The notes under the pieces: model-generated
The model's database searches: none
What the model saw: the letters and a program-made list of their open reading frames with translations, nothing else
Told to the model about the DNA's origin: nothing
Assembly (NCBI GenBank): GCA_052034865.1
Contig: JBPOIC010000029.1
Span: 12,748 to 76,747, forward strand
Length of the DNA stretch: 64,000 bases
From: JBPOIC01 sp052034865
Lineage (GTDB): Bacteria > UBA10199 > JADFYH01
Direction of reading: 5' to 3'
Translations under genes and position numbers: made by a program
Shown: piece after piece, positions 1-9,081 of the stretch
Position numbering within the stretch: position 1 is the stretch's first letter
Layout: each line of letters starts with the position of its first letter

Positions 1-145
1 TGGCAAACTTGAAGGCCTCTTTAAGGATGATACGGAAATCTTCTTCTCCAAAATTTTCAAAGGCGGGGTATTTTTTTAGATCCTGAATTTTGATGTGTTC
101 GAATAAGGTAAATTCGACATCGCGTTCGTCACCAAGGTAAGCCAT
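1..145 (-). CDS. Acyl-CoA dehydrogenase-like protein, N-terminal fragment
   Basis: Only the first 48 codons are in the window; the gene runs off the left edge. The start is ATG at 145-143, preceded by a clear GAGGAG ribosome binding site about 6 bases upstream. The peptide begins MAYLGDERDVEFTLFEHIKI and continues with a helix ending in LKEAFKFA. This start, a short loop then an FTLFE-type helix, resembles the N-terminal helical domain of acyl-CoA dehydrogenases in deltaproteobacteria. FAD-binding and catalytic regions lie outside the window, so the family call is an inference from a short stretch. Confidence 0.45.
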   Translation of the reverse strand, partial: MAYLGDERDVEFTLFEHIKIQDLKKYPAFENFGEEDFRIILKEAFKFA

Positions 146-486
146 AAAATCTCCTCTAAAAAATTTAATTTGATTGATAGCAGAATGTTCTGAAGCGCTC
201 GAACTTGGTTCAAGCGGCTCAAAAATTTGTAGGTGACGATTAACACACCCAATAAAGCCTGCAACAAAAATTACGCCCTTTGTTGAGGAAAAATGCACGT
301 CCATTTCTCAGGGACTTTCTTGAGTTAGCAATCTGCATTGTTGAATTTCCGGACAAGAATCCTCATGTGTCTTTATGTGCGTTTGGACTTCATAAGCAAT
401 TAAAGCCTTCTATCTCACCCCCTAAAGAAATTGCTATCTTGGTTGAAATCGACTGGTGAAGGTAGAATGATTTCTTAAGGTATAAA
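146..486. other. Intergenic region upstream of the first gene
   Basis: About 340 bases without a convincing gene. It must hold the promoter of the leftward gene ending at position 1, but I see no confident -35/-10 pair. Short open frames here lack ribosome binding sites and protein-like composition. Confidence 0.5.
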
Positions 487-515
487 AAAACCCCATCTTT
501 TTGAGATGGGGTTTT
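487..515 (-). terminator. Rho-independent terminator
   Basis: Perfect 8-bp GC-rich stem CCCCATCT (491-498) and AGATGGGG (504-511), extended by A/T pairs, with a 5-base loop. On the minus strand it is followed by a run of T (complement of 484-490). It lies just beyond the small exported-protein gene at 544-756 and would end its transcript; it could also act on the plus strand. Confidence 0.85.
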
Positions 516-543
516 AAGCTTAAGCCATTTTTTATGGATGATC

Positions 544-756
544 TTAGTGGGCGGCTTTGGCAGGGGCTTTTTCTGCTTCTTTGGGAGCCGCTTTGGTCTC
601 GGCTGGCTTGCTTTCAGCTTTTTTGGTTTCAGTGGTTTTTACTTCGGTCTTGGTGGCATGAACTTCTTCTTTCTTGGCTTCGTGCTCACTTGAGAAGGCA
701 ACAGAAGCAGAAGAGATGAGACCCGCGGTAAGCACTAAAGCGAGTAGTTTTTTCAT
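544..756 (-). CDS. Small exported Lys/Glu/Thr/Ala-rich protein
   Basis: A 70-residue protein with a strong ribosome binding site (AAGGAG, 765-770). Residues 1-22 form a typical signal peptide (MKKLLALVLTAGLISSASVAFS). The mature part is low in complexity, rich in Lys, Glu, Thr and Ala with no Cys and no hydrophobic stretch, so it is probably a disordered, highly charged periplasmic peptide. It is a single-gene unit with its own terminator. I do not recognise a family. Small K/A/E-rich secreted proteins are common in Gram-negative genomes and are often abundant, but no function can be given. Confidence 0.7.
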   Translation of the reverse strand: MKKLLALVLTAGLISSASVAFSSEHEAKKEEVHATKTEVKTTETKKAESKPAETKAAPKEAEKAPAKAAH

Positions 757-936
757 TGTTTTTTCTCCTTAGGTTTGTGGGTTCCAGTGGGAACACCAGG
801 TTAAGAACTTCAAAATCAGGTTTGGGATACTAACATAATTTTATTTTTAGACTCAAGCTCTAACTCGGCCATACAGTTCTGAGTTTTTTCTCAGAAATGA
901 AGTCCCAAAAAAGAGATCTTTAATAAATGTTTCGAT

Positions 937-1590
937 TTAAGGAAGAAGGCTGAGAAGGTGATTGAATATCTGAATGAAGCTTTCTTCACCACATTTAACT
1001 GAAAAACTCTGAGCTTTTTGAAGATAGCTTTTAATTTCTTCGTAACCAGTTTCTTTTTTAAGGAGGGCTTCGATCAGTTTTAGATCGATATTTTTGGCAG
1101 TGACCATTCCTTCAAAATTATCCTTGGCAGATTCATTCAGATATTGAATCGCCTGTTTTTTTTGGCCTTTTCTCAAGGTGATCATTCCTAACGTCGTAAG
1201 AGCACGGTGTTTAAAGGCGGGGATGTCGTTCGCTAGGTTTAAGACCTTCTCGGCCTTTTTCGCGGCTGTATCGAACTGATTGAAATGATCGGTTAAAAGC
1301 TCGGCTAAAATCAGCTTTAAGGAAGGATCAGATGGGAGCAGTTTTTCGGCTTTTTCATAAGCCCGCCAGGCAGCCTTGTAGTCTTTTTTCAGTTTATATA
1401 AAACACCCCAGGCCGAGTAAAAAAGCGCCTCAAGGGTTTTATCTTTCATTGTCTCAGCTTCTTGAAGACCCGCCTTCAGTTCCATCTCGGCGGCATCCGT
1501 ATTTTTTTTTCCGATCCATTCGAAGGCGTTTGTTAATCTTTCGGAGTGAATGGGCTGATCCATGGATTTCTTTCTGGTTTTTTTCTTCAT
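937..1590 (-). CDS. TPR-repeat protein
   Basis: A 217-residue protein without signal peptide and with a very basic start (MKKKTRKK). Residues ~55-90 form a clear tetratricopeptide unit (SAWGVLYKLKKDYKAAWRAYEKAEKLLPSDP). A second weaker unit at ~125-155 contains TLGMITLRKGQKKQAIQYL. It is probably a cytoplasmic helical scaffold. Its neighbour to the right, an inositol-monophosphatase family gene on the same strand, is 54 bases upstream, so the two may share a transcript. Specific function unknown. Confidence 0.75.
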   Translation of the reverse strand: MKKKTRKKSMDQPIHSERLTNAFEWIGKKNTDAAEMELKAGLQEAETMKDKTLEALFYSAWGVLYKLKKDYKAAWRAYEKAEKLLPSDPSLKLILAELLTDHFNQFDTAAKKAEKVLNLANDIPAFKHRALTTLGMITLRKGQKKQAIQYLNESAKDNFEGMVTAKNIDLKLIEALLKKETGYEEIKSYLQKAQSFSVKCGEESFIQIFNHLLSLLP

Positions 1591-1644
1591 AGGTTATGAT
1601 CGAAATGGGAGGGTTCAAAAAGATATCGGAAATCGGTAGAAAGA

Positions 1645-2421
1645 TCACGATTCCAAGTGGATGATTTTGATCATTTCAGAATGGATTCTCCCGTTCGAGG
1701 CAAGAATTTCCTTGGAATAAACACTAAAAGGGCGCCCACGAAAATCAGTCACCTGTCCTCCTGCTTCCTGGATCATCAGGTAACCTGCTGCTACATCCCA
1801 GGGAAATAGGTCCAATTCCCAAAAACCATCAAAACGTCCGGCAGCGGTATAGCAGAGATCAACTGCAGCCACACCATCCCGCCTTACGGCCTGAGCATTG
1901 AGGATAAAATCCTGAAAATGCTGGAGGTTATTATCTTTTGCTTTTGCGACATTGTAGGCAAAGCCGGTGCTTAAGAGAGAGCTTTTAAGAGTTTCTGTCT
2001 CAGAGACTTTTAGCCTTTGACCATTTATTGTTGCTCCAGCCCCTTTTTCTGCCAGGAACAATTCCTTAAGATTCGGCTCATACACCACCCCGAGAACGAT
2101 CTCCCCTTTATATTCCAGGGCAATAGAGGTGCAAAAAAGCGGATAGGCATGGGCGTAGTTGGTAGTTCCGTCCAAGGGATCGATGATCCATTTGTATTCG
2201 GAGTCTTTTCGCTGACCCGATCCTTCTTCGGCTAAAATGTCGTGGGTGGGAAAGGTCCCCTGAATCAGGGAAACGATCTCGTGCTCGCATTTGCGATCGA
2301 CTTCGGTCACGAGGTTGATTTCCCCTTTGAAGTGAATGTCATGGACATGACCCAAGCTGGCCATTTGGATTTCGCCAGAGAGAAGACAGGCTTTTTTGGC
2401 AAGTTCGAGAAAATCTTTCAT
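1645..2421 (-). CDS. suhB: Inositol monophosphatase family protein (SuhB-like)
   Basis: 258 residues, the usual length of bacterial inositol monophosphatases. The metal-binding motifs are present: EEGSG (first acidic ligand), WIIDPLDGTTNYAH (Asp ligands of the Mg-binding loop) and WDVAAGYLMIQEAGG near the C-terminus. The reaction expected for the fold is Mg-dependent hydrolysis of a sugar or inositol phosphate. E. coli SuhB also acts in rRNA transcription antitermination, which cannot be judged here. The start ATG at 2421 has only a weak ribosome binding site. A response-regulator gene lies 52 bases upstream on the same strand. Confidence 0.9.
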   Translation of the reverse strand: MKDFLELAKKACLLSGEIQMASLGHVHDIHFKGEINLVTEVDRKCEHEIVSLIQGTFPTHDILAEEGSGQRKDSEYKWIIDPLDGTTNYAHAYPLFCTSIALEYKGEIVLGVVYEPNLKELFLAEKGAGATINGQRLKVSETETLKSSLLSTGFAYNVAKAKDNNLQHFQDFILNAQAVRRDGVAAVDLCYTAAGRFDGFWELDLFPWDVAAGYLMIQEAGGQVTDFRGRPFSVYSKEILASNGRIHSEMIKIIHLES

Positions 2422-2473
2422 GCAGAAGCTTCTAGACTGCTTCGCTGTTGGATTTCAATCAATTCTTCGAAAT

Positions 2474-2929
2474 CTATCTTTCAGGAAAATCCTGGAAGGA
2501 AGAAGAATCATGAGGAAAGCGAATCTCATAACGGGAATTGATGCCGGATCCTCTCGAAGTGTATCGCTGAATACATCGGAGAAGGCTTGAGATTGAGAAA
2601 GGTTTTGGAAGATAGGTGTCAGCCCCAGCCTCCATGGCTTTTTCAATTCCTTCGCCCTCTGAATCTGCAGAAATAATAATGAGGGGTATGTCTCTTAGAT
2701 CTTCGGAGGTCTTTAAATATTCACAAAGCTCATAACCATTGGGGGAAGGAATTCTTAAATCAAGCAGGATGCAGTGCGGACGTCCTTGCTGCTGAACACT
2801 CCAAAGGGCTTCGAGCCCTGAGCTTGCCCGACGGATTTTATATCCTTCCTGAATAAGGTTGTAAGAGACCAAATCCATTAAATCATGATCATCTTCTACA
2901 ATTAGAATTTCTTTTTTAAGTTCGGTCAT
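2474..2929 (-). CDS. Single-domain response regulator (CheY-like REC)
   Basis: Start taken at ATG 2929 because AAGGAG lies just upstream; a longer frame to 2971 has no such site. The 151-residue product is a receiver domain. It has the acidic pair in ILIVEDDHD (D13, D14), the phospho-acceptor Asp57 in ILLDLRIP, a Ser in IIISADS and Lys in YLPKPFS. After ~residue 120 there is only a Ser/Arg-rich tail with no DNA-binding or enzymatic output domain. It may relay phosphate or bind a partner. No kinase is adjacent; the nearest is the hybrid kinase at 5714-8077. Confidence 0.9.
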   Translation of the reverse strand: MTELKKEILIVEDDHDLMDLVSYNLIQEGYKIRRASSGLEALWSVQQQGRPHCILLDLRIPSPNGYELCEYLKTSEDLRDIPLIIISADSEGEGIEKAMEAGADTYLPKPFSISSLLRCIQRYTSRGSGINSRYEIRFPHDSSSFQDFPER

Positions 2930-3010
2930 TTTTTTCTCCTTTTTAAGAAAGGGACCGTACAGTGATTTCATGAAGATCGTATGACGCCCGCGTAAAAATG
3001 CTCACCTCAA

Positions 3011-3066
3011 ATGTCACTGAGATTTGCTTTTTTCTTCATCGAATTGTCACAAAACTCTTCTATCTC
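3011..3066 (+). promoter_or_regulatory. Candidate Pho-box array upstream of the phosphate porin
   Basis: TGTCAC occurs at 3012-3017 and again at 3045-3050, exactly 33 bases (three 11-base periods) apart. A weaker TTCAT half-site at 3035-3039 is in the same 11-base register. PhoB direct repeats in enterobacteria are CTGTCAT-like units every 11 bases, set about 10 bases before the -10. A poor -10-like TATCTC starts at 3061, 10 bases after the last unit. The downstream genes are a phosphate-type porin and pstS, which fits. The motif is an inference by eye. Confidence 0.4.
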
Positions 3067-3115
3067 CCCCCTCGAGTTCAAATTCACAAAAATGATTGAA
3101 AGGAGAAATCGTTAT

Positions 3116-4417
3116 ATGAAGAAAGTTCTGACAGGTCTATGTGTGGCCTCTCTTATTCTGGTCGGAAGCACTTCCGCCTGGAGTACAACCCCATCCAAAA
3201 AAACAAATAAAAATGCAGTTGAATCTTCTCAGGAAATAAAATCAGCTGAGCCAGCAGTAACCCTTCCCCCTCCAGCCTCAACCTGGGCGGATAAGTTTGA
3301 GACTGGCTGGAAAAAGGGTCTGTTTTTCCAATCCAAAGATAAAAAGTTTTCCATGAAGACCCGCATTCGGATGCAGCCTCGCTATGAGTATACGGCCAAC
3401 GACAATAAAGCCGACGATTCTACCTTTCGCATGAGACGTTTAAAATTTTCCTGGGAAGGAAACGCTTTTAGCAAAAATTTAAGCTATAAAGTTCAGATCG
3501 TTCCCACCGCGAGTAAATCGGAAGATTTTCTTGAGGATGCGGCCTTGACCTATAAGGTGGCCGATGAGTTTAAATTCAATTTCGGTCAATTCAAAGTTCC
3601 TTACAACCGCCAGCAGATCACTTCTTCCGGAAGGCAGCAGTTTCCAGATCGATCGCTTGCTTCGGATGAGTTCCGATTCTCCACCATCGATCGCGCTACC
3701 ACGACGACCTGTACATTTCCGGGGGGTGGAACGGTTGCGGGAGTTGGGATTGCATGCGGGTCGGGAGCAACGGCAAGTACTTCCGATAAAGATACCGCCC
3801 GCAAGTTTCATTACGATCTGGGTGCCATGTTCCAGGGAGAGCTCTTTAATAAAAAACTCGAATATAACCTGGCGTTTACGAATGGATCAGGTTTAAATCG
3901 AACCAACGCCAACAAAGATTTGCTCTATACCGGCCGTCTGGTCTGGAATGTGCTTGGTCAATATGGATATTCTGAATCAGATGTAGAAGGATCAGAGCAT
4001 CCGGCCCTGATGATTGGAGCGAGCGGCGGCTATAATGTCCAGGATGTGACCAAAACCAAAATCCTGCAGGCAGGAGGCGAGTTGGGTTTCAAATACAAAG
4101 GTGCTTCACTCCAGGCCGAGTATTTTCTTAGACACAACAATCCCACCGGAACTGCTAAAAGTACAAAAGACCATGGTTACTACGCTCAGGCGGGATATTT
4201 TGTAATTCCCAATCACCTGGAAATCGCAGCCCGTGCCTCCCAATATTTGAAAGCAGGCGCAAGCAACAATAAAAGTGAATATACCGGAGCGGTGAACTAT
4301 TACTTCTTCGGTCATGATCTAAAACTGCAGGGAGATTACTCTTATCTGCCCCGTCAGGAATCCTCAGGTAATCTGGCCGATCATCGTTTTCGCTTGCAAC
4401 TCCAGGCCTGGTTTTAA
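3116..4417 (+). CDS. Phosphate-selective porin O/P family outer-membrane protein
   Basis: Start chosen at ATG 3116 (MKKVLTG), which follows GAAAGGAG at 3098-3105 and opens a signal peptide cut near SAWS; the frame stays open back to 3011. The mature protein (~410 residues) shows alternating beta-strand patterns and ends in Phe (LQLQAWF), as outer-membrane barrels do. Characteristic OprP/OprO features are KFSMKTRIRMQPRYEY near the start and RMRRLKFSWEG. It lies 139 bases before pstS on the same strand, so a role in phosphate (or another anion) uptake across the outer membrane is likely. A GC-rich hairpin at 4442-4470 separates the two genes. Confidence 0.85.
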   Translation: MKKVLTGLCVASLILVGSTSAWSTTPSKKTNKNAVESSQEIKSAEPAVTLPPPASTWADKFETGWKKGLFFQSKDKKFSMKTRIRMQPRYEYTANDNKADDSTFRMRRLKFSWEGNAFSKNLSYKVQIVPTASKSEDFLEDAALTYKVADEFKFNFGQFKVPYNRQQITSSGRQQFPDRSLASDEFRFSTIDRATTTTCTFPGGGTVAGVGIACGSGATASTSDKDTARKFHYDLGAMFQGELFNKKLEYNLAFTNGSGLNRTNANKDLLYTGRLVWNVLGQYGYSESDVEGSEHPALMIGASGGYNVQDVTKTKILQAGGELGFKYKGASLQAEYFLRHNNPTGTAKSTKDHGYYAQAGYFVIPNHLEIAARASQYLKAGASNNKSEYTGAVNYYFFGHDLKLQGDYSYLPRQESSGNLADHRFRLQLQAWF

Positions 4418-4556
4418 GCTTTTTCTCTCCTTGGGTTTGAGGGAGGGGTAAGCCCCCAACGCGCCCCTCCTAAAAATCCTTTGACGGAGTGAAGTGATTT
4501 GAAGAAATACGGTGGAAAATTTCATCCACCTCATCCTTAAAAGTACGGAGAATAAT

Positions 4557-5588
4557 ATGAAAAAAACCTTACTCGCTTTTTGTGCAGCCGCTTTGATGGC
4601 CACGGGATTTGCCTCCCCTGCCTTCAGCGATCCGATTCGTTTAAATGGAGCCGGAGCGACCTTTCCTTATCCCCTCTATTCCAAATGGTTTAATGAGTAT
4701 CACAAGTTAAAACCCGAGATTCAGATCAACTATCAATCCATCGGGAGTGGTGGTGGTATTCAGCAGATTAAAGCCAAGACCGTTGATTTTGGAGCATCCG
4801 ATGCTCCTTTAACGGCGGAGGAAGAAAAGGCGATGCCCGCTCCGATCGCCCAGATTCCCATGACGGCAGGATCTGTGGTCGTCGTTTACAACCTGCCTGG
4901 CGTCGATAAAGGGCTGAAGCTCACCTCCGAAGCCGTGGCTGATCTTTTCCTGGGAAAAATCAAGAAATGGAATGATCCTAAAATCGCTTCTCAAAATCCT
5001 GGTGTGAATCTCCCAGACATGCCGGTCGCAGTTGTTCATCGCTCCGATGGTAGTGGGACGACATATGTATTCACCGATTATCTTGCCAAAGCGAATGCAG
5101 ATTCTTATTGGACCATTGGTCGTGGAAAATCGGTCAACTGGCCCGAAGGGATTGGAGCGAAGGGTAATGAAGGCGTGACTGGCCAGGTGAAACAGATTCC
5201 AGGCGCTGTGGGCTATGTGGAGTATGCCTATGCCATTCAGAATAAGCTGACCTATGCGTCCATTCAAAACAAGGCAAAGAAATTTATCGAGCCTTCACCT
5301 GCTGCAACCACCGCTGCTGCTTCAGCAATGACTGGCGAGTTGCTGAAAGACATCCGCAACTCGATTACCGATGCGAATGGAGAGGGGTCTTACCCGATTT
5401 CAGCGGTGACCTATCTTCTAGTTTACAAAACACAGGAAGACGGAACCAAAGGCAAATCCCTCGTTGATTTTCTGAAGTGGGCAATGGTCGATGGCCAGAA
5501 AATGGCGGAGTCCCTTCAGTACTCAGCTCTCCCCGCCTCACTGATTCAGGTTAATGATAAAACAATCTCTGGAATTGTCGTGAAGTAA
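4557..5588 (+). CDS. pstS: Phosphate ABC transporter substrate-binding protein PstS
   Basis: Start set at ATG 4557 with GGAG upstream; the peptide begins with a signal sequence (MKKTLLAFCAAALMATGFAS, cut near AFS-D). The 343-residue protein carries PstS motifs: GAGATFPYPLY at the mature N-terminus, INYQSIGSGGGIQQI, DFGASDAPL and the phosphate loop RSDGSGTTYVFTDYL. It binds phosphate in the periplasm for the PstCAB importer. pstC, pstA and pstB are not in this window, so the permease is encoded elsewhere. Together with the porin it forms a phosphate acquisition pair, followed by a strong terminator. Confidence 0.95.
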   Translation: MKKTLLAFCAAALMATGFASPAFSDPIRLNGAGATFPYPLYSKWFNEYHKLKPEIQINYQSIGSGGGIQQIKAKTVDFGASDAPLTAEEEKAMPAPIAQIPMTAGSVVVVYNLPGVDKGLKLTSEAVADLFLGKIKKWNDPKIASQNPGVNLPDMPVAVVHRSDGSGTTYVFTDYLAKANADSYWTIGRGKSVNWPEGIGAKGNEGVTGQVKQIPGAVGYVEYAYAIQNKLTYASIQNKAKKFIEPSPAATTAAASAMTGELLKDIRNSITDANGEGSYPISAVTYLLVYKTQEDGTKGKSLVDFLKWAMVDGQKMAESLQYSALPASLIQVNDKTISGIVVK

Positions 5589-5606
5589 CTTTATTCCGAT
5601 TTCCAA

Positions 5607-5647
5607 TAAAAAAGCTCCCTGGGAGTTTTCCCTGGGAGCTTTTTTTA
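5607..5647 (+). terminator. Rho-independent terminator after pstS
   Basis: Stem AGCTCCC(T)GGGA (5613-5624) with TCCC(T)GGGAGCT (5629-5640), one central T-T mismatch, 4-base loop, then a run of seven T. It ends the porin-pstS transcript. Confidence 0.9.
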
Positions 5648-5713
5648 TGATTGAATCACTTTTGGTGAGAATACTTCTCGAATGAACCTTAAGTCTTTCT
5701 TACTTATAAGGGC

Positions 5714-8077
5714 TTAGATAAGGCTTTGCTTTTCGATGGTATCCTTGAGTTTTTTAACGATTTCTTCTTTTGAAAAAGGTTTTTGAATAAAACCTACCCC
5801 TGTTTTTTTTCTCAACTCCGACATTGTTTCGCCCTCCGAATAACCACTGGCAAAAACGACCGGAATTTTTCGGTCCAGCTTTTCTATTTGCTGGAAGGCT
5901 TTAAGCCCATCCAGAACAGGCATGATGGCATCCAGGACAATCAGATCCAGACTGGATTCGTTGGTTCTGGCAATTTTGATAGCTTCAACTCCATTGTTGG
6001 CACACAAAACGTTGGCTCCAAGTCCGGAGAGAATTTCACTCAAGAAGTCTGTCAATGTTACTTCATCATCAGCGACCAGAATCAGTTTGTTTTTCCAAAA
6101 GCTTTTTTCTTTTTCGATCTGACCCAGCGCGTTTCTATTTCCCGATTTGGATAGATCCAGATTTAAGGAAGACGCTTTGGTTGCTGGAAAATAAAGATGG
6201 AAGATTGTTCCTTTTCCTTCATCGGATTCCAGGCCCAAAATCCCATCATGATTTTGAATGATTCCATAAACCATTGAAAGCCCTAGACCGGTCCCTTTGC
6301 CAGGCGCTTTGGTGCTGAAGAACGGATCAAAAATTTTCTCCTGGATATGCTTGGGAATGCCGGTTCCCGTATCCCGGAAAATGACATGGACATAAGAGCC
6401 TGAATGAATGGCATTGGGATCATGGCGCAAGGATTCATCCGGGTATAATTCGTAATTTTCAGAAGAGATGTGAATTTCTCCGCCCTGAGGCATGGCGTCG
6501 CGGGCATTAATTCCGAGATTGACCAGGACCTGAAGAATCTGTCCGGAGTCTCCTTCGATCGGCCAGAGCTCATTTTGTAATTTATGATGAAGAGAGACTT
6601 TCTCGCCCAAAGTTGGAGTGAGTAAACGAATGGCTTCCTGAATCACTTCATTCATTTTAAAGATCTTTTTCTCTGATTTTTCCTTACGGGCAAATCCCAG
6701 CAACTGTTTGGTAAGTTCGGCGCCTCGTTTGGCAGAACGTTCTATGACCTCCAGCTGTCTTAAGGTTTTGGGATCATGAGCCCATTTTTCTTTTAAGATC
6801 GAGGCGTAGCCCAGAATGCCGGAAAGAATATTGTTAAAATCATGGGCAATGCCTCCCGCCAGATTTCCGATGGACTCCATCTTTTGAACTTTCAGCAACT
6901 GCTCCTGTGTCTGAATCAGGTTTTCATGGGCATAGTTGGCTTCCTTGATTTTCTGCTCCAGGATGAATTCCGATTCTTTCAGATTCTTTTCGCTTTCCTT
7001 AAGATCCTGGGTCCTTTCTTCGACGAGGATTCTGGCTCTTTGCTCCAGGCGCTGAAAAATTGAAATCAGGGTGGAAAAAAGAAGGGAAACTAGTGCTGAA
7101 AAAAAGACCACCCACATTGAAGCGGATGTGTTGGTTCCGATAAAATTGGGAGATCGGCTCCATCCAATGGTAAATGTCTTTCCAGCCAATTTCAGTTGAG
7201 AGACTTTTTCAAATTCTGGAAATTTTTCGGGAGCCGTGAGGTTGGTATAAAGCAGATTTTCAAAATCGATTGTGGATCCTTCAAAAAGAAAAAGTGAGAT
7301 TTCATGTGTTGTATCCGAGAGAATCCGGGATAAAAAATTTTCTGTAACAAATGGGGCATAGGTCCAGCCGATCAGCGCCTGGCGTCTTTGCTCCAGGGTA
7401 GTCAGCTCCACTTCCTTATTGTAAATCGGAAGGAAAATGAGAAAGGCAGGTCTCTTGGCCTCATCCTGTACAAGGGTAATGCGAGAACTCATGATGAGCT
7501 CGCCTGTATCTCGTGATTCTTCTGCGGCTTTTCTGCGATTCCATTCCGAGGCGATATCCAGACCTAAGGCTGCACGGTTAGGCGCTTCCGGTTCGATATA
7601 GGTGATCACATAGTGAACGTCGGCAGGAGGGCGTTGAGAAACCGGAATTTCCTGGACAGGATGGATTTCAAAATCAGGGGCTTCATCTGCCCGGATTTGA
7701 TCGAGAAAAGAAGCTTTTTCGTTTGGGTAAACAGGAAGAATCACTCCCATTCCATTCACGCCCGGATGTTGCTCGGTAATATGAGAAGCTTTGGTATAGG
7801 CTCTCCATTCGGATCTTTGAACAGATTCAGATGCCGCATAAAGACTCACTCCTCCCTGGAGGACATCTTTAAAATCATTCATGTGCATTTGAATCGAATG
7901 GGTGATGCTTAAGGCCAGTGTGTCGAAGTGGGCAGCATTGAATTCGTGTTCGTGTTTTTTTATAGAATAGAAAAGGTAAGCAGAAAGTCCCCAGCCGACG
8001 AAAAGAATGAGGAGGGGGAGGGATTTGAAGTTGAGGATTTTTTGGTAAATGCCGGTTTGTGAAGTTTGAAGGTTCAA
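5714..8077 (-). CDS. CHASE-domain hybrid sensor histidine kinase/response regulator
   Basis: 787 residues starting at TTG 8077, the only start ahead of the first membrane helix; no good ribosome binding site is visible. Order: membrane helix ~17-35; extracytoplasmic CHASE-type sensor ~70-300; second helix ~320-342; coiled coil ~350-400; HisKA with phospho-His in GNLAGGIAHDFNNILSG; HATPase with the N box NLGINARDAMPQGG and G boxes DTGTGIPK and GTGLGLSMVYG; C-terminal receiver ~660-785 with acidic pair ADDE, Asp in LIVLDAIMP and Lys in QKPFS. It probably senses a small molecule outside the inner membrane. The livH gene ends 88 bases away on the same strand. No DNA-binding partner is encoded beside it. 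Confidence 0.95.
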   Translation of the reverse strand: MNLQTSQTGIYQKILNFKSLPLLILFVGWGLSAYLFYSIKKHEHEFNAAHFDTLALSITHSIQMHMNDFKDVLQGGVSLYAASESVQRSEWRAYTKASHITEQHPGVNGMGVILPVYPNEKASFLDQIRADEAPDFEIHPVQEIPVSQRPPADVHYVITYIEPEAPNRAALGLDIASEWNRRKAAEESRDTGELIMSSRITLVQDEAKRPAFLIFLPIYNKEVELTTLEQRRQALIGWTYAPFVTENFLSRILSDTTHEISLFLFEGSTIDFENLLYTNLTAPEKFPEFEKVSQLKLAGKTFTIGWSRSPNFIGTNTSASMWVVFFSALVSLLFSTLISIFQRLEQRARILVEERTQDLKESEKNLKESEFILEQKIKEANYAHENLIQTQEQLLKVQKMESIGNLAGGIAHDFNNILSGILGYASILKEKWAHDPKTLRQLEVIERSAKRGAELTKQLLGFARKEKSEKKIFKMNEVIQEAIRLLTPTLGEKVSLHHKLQNELWPIEGDSGQILQVLVNLGINARDAMPQGGEIHISSENYELYPDESLRHDPNAIHSGSYVHVIFRDTGTGIPKHIQEKIFDPFFSTKAPGKGTGLGLSMVYGIIQNHDGILGLESDEGKGTIFHLYFPATKASSLNLDLSKSGNRNALGQIEKEKSFWKNKLILVADDEVTLTDFLSEILSGLGANVLCANNGVEAIKIARTNESSLDLIVLDAIMPVLDGLKAFQQIEKLDRKIPVVFASGYSEGETMSELRKKTGVGFIQKPFSKEEIVKKLKDTIEKQSLI

Positions 8078-8165
8078 GATTCAGAAATTCTAGCATCAGG
8101 TTGGGGAAGGATTTCAAGAGATTCCTTTGAACTCCAAAAACTTTAAGTGTCAAAATTTTGAGAAT

Positions 8166-9062
8166 CTACACTTTTTCTTTTACGGCTTTTCCCAAAATTC
8201 CTGCAGGTTTTAAAATCAGGATCAGGATTAAAATTCCAAAAGCGAGCGCATCCCGGTAGGTCGAAGAAATGTAGGCTGTGACGAAAGTTTCGGAAACGCC
8301 AAGCAAATAGCCTCCCAACAGGGCTCCAGGAATACTTCCAATGCCCCCCAAAACGGCTGCGACGAAAGCTTTGAGGCCGAAAAGAATTCCCATAAGTGGG
8401 TCGATTCGCGGAGTGAAAACTCCCACCAGCACGCCCGCAGCTCCAGCCAGGGCCGATCCCATCAGGAAAGTGGTGGTCACCACGGAGTTTACGTTAATTC
8501 CAACCAATTGACTGGCTGTGTAGGAGTAAGAAACCGCACGCATGGCTTTTCCCATTCGGGTTTTCATCACAAAAAACCAAAGGCCGAACATCAGTAAAAT
8601 ACTTACTGTTACGATGAGGAGTTGGAGATTACCTATAATGATTCCGTTCCAGGCCAACACCGAGGTTTGAGGAATAAGGGTGGGGAAGAATTTTGGATCG
8701 GGCCCGAAGATCAGCTGGCCGCCGTATTCCAAAAAGAGAGAAATGCCGATGGCAGTGATTAATACGGAAAGGCGGGGAGCTTTTCGAAGTGGACGATAGG
8801 CAATGGCCTCAATGAGGCCACCCAATACTGCACAAACCATCATGGCTGATCCAAGCACCAGTCCGAATCGGAGAATAGGGGTCTCTGGGGAGATGAGTCG
8901 GGCCGTATAAAATCCAACCATCGCGCCCACCATGTAAACATCTCCATGAGCGAAATTGATAAAACGCAATACGCCATAAACCATCGTATAGCCCAAAGCG
9001 ATGAGGGCATAAATGGAGCCCCAGGCAATTCCGTTAAGCAGTTGTTGAAGAAATTCGGACAT
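8166..9062 (-). CDS. livH: Branched-chain amino acid ABC transporter permease LivH
   Basis: 298 residues with about eight hydrophobic helices. Family signatures are present: LLNGIAWGSIYALIALGYTMVYG at the N-terminus, RFINFAHGDVYM, and the cytoplasmic-loop GGIGSIPGALLGG near residue 240. It forms half of the inner-membrane channel of a branched-chain or polar amino-acid importer. The ligand-binding gene lies 19 bases upstream, so they are one operon. livM, livG and livF, which normally follow, are absent here; the next gene on the strand is a histidine kinase. The partner genes must be elsewhere or the cassette is incomplete. Confidence 0.95.
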   Translation of the reverse strand: MSEFLQQLLNGIAWGSIYALIALGYTMVYGVLRFINFAHGDVYMVGAMVGFYTARLISPETPILRFGLVLGSAMMVCAVLGGLIEAIAYRPLRKAPRLSVLITAIGISLFLEYGGQLIFGPDPKFFPTLIPQTSVLAWNGIIIGNLQLLIVTVSILLMFGLWFFVMKTRMGKAMRAVSYSYTASQLVGINVNSVVTTTFLMGSALAGAAGVLVGVFTPRIDPLMGILFGLKAFVAAVLGGIGSIPGALLGGYLLGVSETFVTAYISSTYRDALAFGILILILILKPAGILGKAVKEKV

Positions 9063-9081
9063 GCGTTTGAGTAAGGTAATG

